DNA of 64,000 nucleotides from an uncultured Rubrobacteraceae bacterium (GTDB lineage: Bacteria > Actinomycetota > Rubrobacteria > Rubrobacterales > Rubrobacteraceae), in contig CADCVF010000036.1 in assembly GCA_902806095.1 (NCBI GenBank), positions 41,969 to 105,968 of the forward strand, given 5' to 3'. The translations under genes and the position numbers were made by a program. The notes under the pieces are model-generated. The model saw only the letters and a list, made by a program, of their open reading frames with translations, had not been told where the DNA came from and ran no database searches. Below, in pieces: positions 59,512 through 64,000 of this stretch; position 1 is the stretch's first letter, and every line of letters begins with the position of its first letter.

Positions 59512-59607
59512 GTGAACAGGCAACGCGTTGCGAGGCTGATCGCGCTGCTCGCCGTCGGCATCGCCGTAGGAGCCGCTCTTGCGTTTCTTGCCCTAAGGTA
59601 CCTGTAG
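59512..59607 (+). CDS. Very small membrane protein (31 aa)
   Basis: GTG 59512 with GAGAGG upstream opens a 31-codon frame, RQRVARLIALLAVGIAVG then AALAFLALRYL: a basic start and one membrane helix. Too short for the ORF track. Codon use is GC-rich at third positions like real genes. Confidence 0.45.
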   Translation: MNRQRVARLIALLAVGIAVGAALAFLALRYL

Positions 59608-59670
59608 ACCTGGACATAGCCGGGGTCTCAAGTAAAGGCTCCTGCCTACTTGCCTCTCCCTACTCTTCAG

Positions 59671-59693
59671 CATTCTGAAAAGCACTACAGCAC
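59671..59693. repeat. Degenerate octamer element near DUF2339 stop
   Basis: CTTCAGC, ATTCTGAA, AAGCAC, TACAGC: decayed units of the TCAGC/GCTGA type 23 bases from the DUF2339 stop codon. Confidence 0.35.
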
Positions 59694-59715
59694 ACGGATG
59701 CGTTTTTCGCGAAGA

Positions 59716-62298
59716 TCAGGTGTCGGAGCGGGTTCTGCCCCTTTCGCCGCCGAACAAGTATGCAGCGAGCAGGAACGCCGTTCCGAAGCCGCAGAACAAG
59801 AGTATGCGCAGGATGGGTTCCACTGCGGCGAGGTCGTAGAGGAAAAGCTTGGCGACCACCACTGCGAGCACGACGTAGCCCGCTCTCGAAGACCAGTAGA
59901 CCAGCCCAGCCGAACCAGTCTCTCGTGGTGAAGGGGCGAACAGGAGGGCGGGGCCGCCGAGGAGCGCGGCGGAAAGCAAGCCCCACGCGACGCTAACGAG
60001 CGCGCCGCCGCCCGAGCGAGGGTCGAGCACCGTCCAGGTCCAACACAGCGCGAAGAAGGTGGAAGCCGCGAGCAACAGCACCGCCCCCGCGGGCAACAGG
60101 CTTTCATCCTCCCACGCGGTCGAGGAACCCCTATTGGCATTGCCCCACAGGAAGAGGAGCCCAGCGACACCGAACAGCACCAGGACGCCGACGAGGTTGG
60201 CGAGGTGGGCGCCTGGCTCGTCCAACGCCGGGGAGGCAGCCGTAGGATAGCCCGTCCACGTCCCAGCGATGTCAAGACGCTCCCACAGCCACGGCGCGAC
60301 CACGCAGAGCACCGCACCGACGTCGAGCCAGGACGCCACCCACGACGGCGGACGCCACGGCGCAGGCGAGTGCGCGCGATGTCCGTCCGTGGTCGGCAAG
60401 TTGCGATCGGAAAAGAACCGTGCGAGCGTCAGGACGAGTGCGTAGAGCGCGAGGAAGGCAAAAGAGACACCTGAAGGGAGGTCCGAGCGGGCGAACTCCG
60501 AGACGACTCCCAGAGCCAGGATCAGGTGACCGAGCAGGCGGCATCCCGCGGCCACGCCGCGCCAGGTCGAGGCGTCGGCCCTCTCTCCGATCCGGCCGAC
60601 GAAGAACAGGGAGGCGACCACCGCAAGCAAGGAGACGGCGTCGCCGTTCAGGAAGGGCAGGTAAGCGTCTTCGCCGCCCGTCGCGCCGAACGGGTCGGTT
60701 GCGCGCCACGCCACGGTGAAAAAGGAGTGGAGTGCGGCGATCGTCAAGAGGAGCCACGACTTCGCGGTGATCAGGCGTCGCCCGGAGAGTCTCGGCGCTG
60801 TGTCGCCTCCTACGGAAGGACGTACGAGGTAGGCAAGGAGCGCGCCTTCCACGGCGAGGGCGCTCGCCAGCGCCGCCCCGTCGAGGAGGAACACTACGGC
60901 CAGCGTCAGGAGCACGACGGCTGCGAATGCCTGCGCCCTTGCGTAACGCAGCACGATACTGCTTTCCGCCGGGCAGTCTTCCAGGAGCCCTGTAAGGGCG
61001 GATGCCTCGAAGAACCCGCCGGCGTTGCCCCGCTGCCCCCTGGACGCGCCGGCGACGGAGGAAGAGAGGGCTCTGTTTGCGACGACGGCGTAGGCGACGA
61101 GGTGGACGAGCGCCATCGCCACAGCGAGGGAGGCGAGGTCGACACCGGAGAGGGTTTCCGATGGCCACGCGCTCCACACCAACACCAAGGCGACGAGCGG
61201 GGCGACGCTGGTCGTGGTCGCCTCCGTCAGGACTCCGGCACGGCCTTCCCCATTCGCCGCAGAGACGCTTGCCGGAGCGCTTGCCCCGGCCCCCGCGCGC
61301 AGGTAGCGGCGGGCGCTGGTGAGCAAGAGTATCGTCAACCAGGCGACGAGCGCCCCCGTTGACACCGACCACGCGACGTGGGTGGACAATACGCCCTCCA
61401 TGGTAATGGTATAGGTGCGCGCGCCGAGGTCGGACACAGCGAGGATCGCCCATATGCCGAAGATGGCGGTGCCGTACACCGAAAGCCACCCTCTGAAGAC
61501 GTAGACCATCAAATAGCCACCGAGCAGCAACAGGGAATAGCCGACCAGGGCTGGTACGCTTGAGTAGGGTGAGAGAAGCATGAAAGGCGTCGCGTAGCCG
61601 CCCACGACGCCTAACAGCGCGAGCCACTCCGCGCTCAGACGCACCGCCGCAGCGAACGCGAACGCGGTGGTAAGCACGCAGAAGGCAAACGCCGCTTCAT
61701 AGGGCACGAGTTGCCATACGCTCCACGCGCCGAAAGCGGAAAGGTAGAACGCCACGACACCACCGCCAACGAGCAGTTGCGAATACGCGGGACGGGAGGT
61801 TCTGGCACGCAGCCCGAAGGCAGAGAGCGCTACGCCAATGACAACGCCGCCCGCCACGCGCACGGCCGGCGTAAGCCATCCTTGCTCGACGCCCATTCGC
61901 AATAGGAAGGACACCCCCACGAGCAGCAGGACGACGCCAGCCCTCGCCACCCACCACGTCGCCGGCGGCAGCCCGTCGGGGAACAGCCGGAAGAGCGGTC
62001 CCCTTGCTAGTGCGTTTCCGCTCCTGCGCCACGTGGGATTGCGGGTGGCTTCGGCGAAGGGGGAGGAGACGATCTCACTTCGCGCACGGCACTCTGTAGT
62101 AGAGGTCGCTACCTCGCCAGGTGTTTCCACGCGCACCCCATGGTAGGTCTCTGCCCTAGCCCGCCCTTGCGACTGCGCGTGGGTTCGTACCTGCTCTCGC
62201 AGTTCTTCCACGTCCTTCTCCAACCGCAGCACGCGCTTCTCGAGCGGCGTTGCCCCAGTCCCCCCGCGGTGTCCTGCGTCCCCGCTTTCCGCGGCCAT
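59716..62298 (-). CDS. DUF2339 large membrane protein
   Basis: 860 residues. An N-terminal coiled coil (LEKRVLRLEKDVEELREQVRTHAQ) and linker precede more than 20 hydrophobic helices from about 115 to the C-terminus, starting ATWWVARAGVVLLLVGVSFLLRMGVEQGWL, which is typical of DUF2339. Family function is unknown; suggested envelope role is inference. The repeated helices are rich in Ala, Leu, Trp and the codon use is uniform. A 15-bp inverted repeat lies just upstream of the start. Confidence 0.85.
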   Translation of the reverse strand: MAAESGDAGHRGGTGATPLEKRVLRLEKDVEELREQVRTHAQSQGRARAETYHGVRVETPGEVATSTTECRARSEIVSSPFAEATRNPTWRRSGNALARGPLFRLFPDGLPPATWWVARAGVVLLLVGVSFLLRMGVEQGWLTPAVRVAGGVVIGVALSAFGLRARTSRPAYSQLLVGGGVVAFYLSAFGAWSVWQLVPYEAAFAFCVLTTAFAFAAAVRLSAEWLALLGVVGGYATPFMLLSPYSSVPALVGYSLLLLGGYLMVYVFRGWLSVYGTAIFGIWAILAVSDLGARTYTITMEGVLSTHVAWSVSTGALVAWLTILLLTSARRYLRAGAGASAPASVSAANGEGRAGVLTEATTTSVAPLVALVLVWSAWPSETLSGVDLASLAVAMALVHLVAYAVVANRALSSSVAGASRGQRGNAGGFFEASALTGLLEDCPAESSIVLRYARAQAFAAVVLLTLAVVFLLDGAALASALAVEGALLAYLVRPSVGGDTAPRLSGRRLITAKSWLLLTIAALHSFFTVAWRATDPFGATGGEDAYLPFLNGDAVSLLAVVASLFFVGRIGERADASTWRGVAAGCRLLGHLILALGVVSEFARSDLPSGVSFAFLALYALVLTLARFFSDRNLPTTDGHRAHSPAPWRPPSWVASWLDVGAVLCVVAPWLWERLDIAGTWTGYPTAASPALDEPGAHLANLVGVLVLFGVAGLLFLWGNANRGSSTAWEDESLLPAGAVLLLAASTFFALCWTWTVLDPRSGGGALVSVAWGLLSAALLGGPALLFAPSPRETGSAGLVYWSSRAGYVVLAVVVAKLFLYDLAAVEPILRILLFCGFGTAFLLAAYLFGGERGRTRSDT

Positions 62299-62319
62299 CT
62301 CGCCTCCGTCCGACCATTT

Positions 62320-62334
62320 ACTTACATCGTAAGT
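62320..62334. promoter_or_regulatory. Inverted repeat at DUF2339 promoter
   Basis: ACTTAC-ATC-GTAAGT, an exact 6-bp inverted repeat 22 bases upstream of the DUF2339 ATG; it overlaps TACGAT, a possible -10 box on the minus strand. Likely operator. Confidence 0.5.
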
Positions 62335-62729
62335 CTACTGTAGCACATGTGGGGGAGCTCTGCCACGGGGGATCTGGGATTTTCTCGGAACGAGCGGTTG
62401 GGGAGCCTCTACGTTCTCCAATTAGGCGTCTGAGACGAACCCGATGCGGCCTCTACTTGATGCCTCCGGAAGCAGGGCCTTTCAGTTGACCTAGCAATCG
62501 AAGATTCAGAGCGGTGGCGGTCCGCGAGTAAGGCGACAGACTGTTTACGCGTAAAGCTCCTGCGAGTCTCGAGGCACGAAATGTTTCGATCATTGGTTTG
62601 TCGCCTAGTGTGTACCTCTTCGCTACTCCTCGGCCAGGGCGGCGAGGTGGAACTGAAGGTAGTGCCTTAGCCGCCTAAGAGATGCTAGCACCCAGAAATC
62701 TGCGAAACACCAAGGGGGCAAATATCTGT
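62335..62729. other. Gene-poor gap between DUF2339 and a small membrane gene
   Basis: Nearly 400 bases without a convincing gene. On the minus strand a short frame ends RRLRHYLQFHLAALAEE-stop near 62623-62680, which has coding-like codons but no start or family I can support. Confidence 0.4.
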
Positions 62730-62951
62730 TCAATTACTCCAGCGCTTGCTCAGGACGTCGCGGATCAAACGGGATGCCGCAATGGTGGCCAGGACCGAAA
62801 ACGTGCCTTGCACAAGGGCCTCCTTCACGTCGTCTTCCGACCCGCGGTTTTCAGGCTCGTCCAAAAACATACCTGCGAGCTTGGTCGCCGTCCACGCCGC
62901 CAGCGCGGTGGACAGGATCAAGACAATCCGCTTCTGCATATCCTCGCTCAA
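62730..62951 (-). CDS. Small membrane protein (73 aa)
   Basis: TTG 62951, eight bases after GGAGG. Two hydrophobic stretches (RIVLILSTALAAWTATKLAGMFL and GTFSVLATIAASRLIRDVL) are separated by an acidic linker DEPENRGSEDDVKEAL. Resembles short conserved actinobacterial membrane proteins; function unknown. Confidence 0.65.
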   Translation of the reverse strand: MSEDMQKRIVLILSTALAAWTATKLAGMFLDEPENRGSEDDVKEALVQGTFSVLATIAASRLIRDVLSKRWSN

Positions 62952-63061
62952 GACCTCGCCTCCTCCGCTGCTCGACCTGCCTGTGAATCACCAGTCTATT
63001 GTAGCCCGGCGAGAACTATATCAGGATGGTGCGTCAAGCACGGCGTAGCGGCAGGCCATGC

Positions 63062-63075
63062 ACCCCGAGATCGGG
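63062..63075. terminator. Small hairpin after the 56-aa membrane gene
   Basis: CCCCGA pairs with TCGGGG around GA, 11 bases beyond the stop of the minus-strand gene; no T-run. Confidence 0.35.
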
Positions 63076-63086
63076 GCGAGCTAGAG

Positions 63087-63257
63087 TTACCGGCCTCGGC
63101 GGTTGGTGAAGAGCCTGTAGGCGATGAAGGTGATCAGCACCACGAGCACGACCGGCCCGAGCAGAGTCGTGAACAGCAGCACGAACAGGATCCTCAACAT
63201 TCGGAACGATCCGAAGCCTCTACCAAAGCCTCGTCTGCCAAAGCCCAGCCTACGCAT
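63087..63257 (-). CDS. Small membrane protein (56 aa) with Gly/Arg N-terminus
   Basis: ATG 63257 opens a frame missed by the ORF track: MRRLGFGRRGFGRGFGSFR, then two hydrophobic stretches LRILFVLLFTTLLG and VVLVVLITFIAYRLF, ending TNRRGR. The start overlaps the end of the decayed M28 peptidase frame by eight bases. Not recognised, but the repeated GFGR motif followed by helices is distinctive. Confidence 0.55.
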   Translation of the reverse strand: MRRLGFGRRGFGRGFGSFRMLRILFVLLFTTLLGPVVLVVLITFIAYRLFTNRRGR

Positions 63258-63726
63258 TATCAGCAGAAGCTCGTCCGGCAGCCAGCTCCTCGGCGCCCCA
63301 AAAGGCGAAGCGCACGCGGTTTCGCGGTGCGATGCCCAGCTCGGACATCTTGTCGGCGATCTCCAGGGGCGCGAGCACCCGGAAGAAAGAGAACTCGAAG
63401 GACTGCACCCTCACGCTGTAGTCTGCTCTCCGGAGCCTCTCCGCAACGTACTCCCGCGACTCGCGGTAGCCAGGCGTGCCCGCCGCCCGAGTGTTGCCGT
63501 GGGCCTCGGCGATGGCCTGGAATCTGCGTTCGTGCTCCAGAATCCCCTTGGATGTCACCGCCTCCAGTAACTCCTAATAGCCCGAAAGGTCCGCAGTTAC
63601 GGCCCCTTGTGACTCCGGCGGTCGCGTCGAGCGATCCGTGGACCAGGCCGCTACGGCGACACCCACAGCTCCCAGTGCCGCCAACAATACCAGCGTGCCC
63701 AAAACCGCACGCCCGCTCAGTTGCAC
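63250..63726 (-). pseudogene. Decayed M28-family peptidase
   Basis: From GTG 63726 (GGGAGGAAGC upstream) a secretory signal is readable: basic start, LGTLVLLAALGAVGVAVAA, then a linker to ...DLSGY. An in-frame TAG at 63576-63574 interrupts it, and translation would resume in the same frame with LLEAVTSKGILEHERRFQ, AHGNTRAAGTPGYRESREY and RADYSVRVQSFEF, the N-terminus of an M28 aminopeptidase. Then the sequence jumps from VLAPLEI to RNRVRFAFWGAEE, the catalytic Glu-Glu block, losing the zinc-binding HxD and PA regions, and stops soon after. One nonsense codon, one internal deletion and a lost C-terminus make function very unlikely. Confidence 0.8.
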
Positions 63727-64000
63727 GCTTCCTCCCGAGAAAAACACCCCAGGTCAACGAGCGCGACACGTATTAAGGAGGCGAGGGACGATTCCATCAG
63801 ACTCAATCATACCGGAAGGCAGATGCCCGTCGCGTTTTACGGCAATGGCGCGGTGAATGTCTCCTGTGTGGGTCCCTAATGCTGGCGTCCTCGGCAGCGC
63901 GAGGCCCGCGAGGAGTCGAAGGACGGGCGCCCACGACGAAGGGTGCAGCATCTGGCAGAGTGGATCGTGGTGCGGTATGGTAGCCTCAGGGTTAGTAGTT
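63727..64000. other. Right-hand end, no recognised gene
   Basis: Short frames only; a minus-strand 65-codon frame (63754-63951) has no family features. Nothing else recognised before the window edge. Confidence 0.35.

Noticed and set aside
62623-62680. Short minus-strand frame ending LRHYLQFHLAALAEE
   Set aside because: No start with a ribosome site and no family; may be a gene relic but cannot be supported.

Overview
The window looks like chromosomal DNA of a high-GC Gram-positive bacterium, most likely an actinomycete of the Rubrobacter type. This is inferred from gene content and style: GC-rich codons, many TTG and GTG starts, strong AGGAGG ribosome sites mixed with apparently leaderless genes, an F420-type PPOX protein, a sigma/RskA pair, and Trk, CobD and MMPL genes typical of that lineage. 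No rRNA, tRNA, CRISPR array, transposase, integrase or phage gene was recognised. Nearly all of the window is ordinary core and accessory chromosome.

Layout. 0-7 kb: a two-component system (only the first 30 codons of the kinase are inside), sucCD, a truncated amino-acid permease fragment, then a potassium-uptake cassette of two RCK proteins and TrkH. 7-14 kb (mixed strands): arginase overlapping a gamma-glutamyltransferase, a secreted beta-propeller fragment, a seven-helix sensor-like membrane protein, nicotinate phosphoribosyltransferase and a zinc-ribbon protein. 14-22 kb: a cupin-type XRE regulator divergent from a lactate-permease-type transporter, a sulfatase beside an arylsulfotransferase-like Tat protein, an ECF sigma/anti-sigma pair, a methyltransferase and a chloramphenicol-phosphotransferase-like kinase. 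22-27 kb: a nitrilase-type amidase, formimidoyltransferase coupled to a deoxyribosyltransferase-like protein, a GH15 glycosidase, and a YdcZ-type transporter divergent from a UPF0173 hydrolase.

28-35 kb is one long minus-strand gene string: PrsW protease, MobA, YdcF, EamA transporter, a membrane protein, then cbiB-cobD-cobU-cobS for the late steps of cobalamin assembly. 35-42 kb: flavin reductase, glutaredoxin, a phosphatase, an HTH/cold-shock protein, an unknown protein, a HARE-HTH protein downstream of pheA, and uppP. 42-54 kb: Crp, a small membrane protein, a monooxygenase coupled to a degenerate GGDEF protein, a sigma-70 factor, PAP2, a metallo-beta-lactamase-fold protein, two Fur proteins, an MMPL transporter, an MFS exporter and SppA. 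54-64 kb: a long coiled-coil protein, a second sulfatase-fold protein with Thr as the likely nucleophile, an F420/PPOX protein, a MarR-GNAT fusion, a giant DUF2339 membrane protein, several very small membrane proteins and a decayed M28 peptidase.

Two cross-cutting signals stand out. First, a dispersed intergenic repeat is built from 8-bp GCTGANNN units in phase, alternating with hairpins that differ in sequence from copy to copy. It occurs at about a dozen places, mostly hard against gene ends, and in several cases it supplies the stop codon or overlaps the start codon of the neighbouring gene. Second, four genes (sulfatase, cobU, mobA, RNase Z-like) have their conserved N-terminal motif upstream of any ATG/GTG/TTG, so they appear to start at ACG, ATT, CTG and ATC. 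Standard gene callers would misannotate all four.
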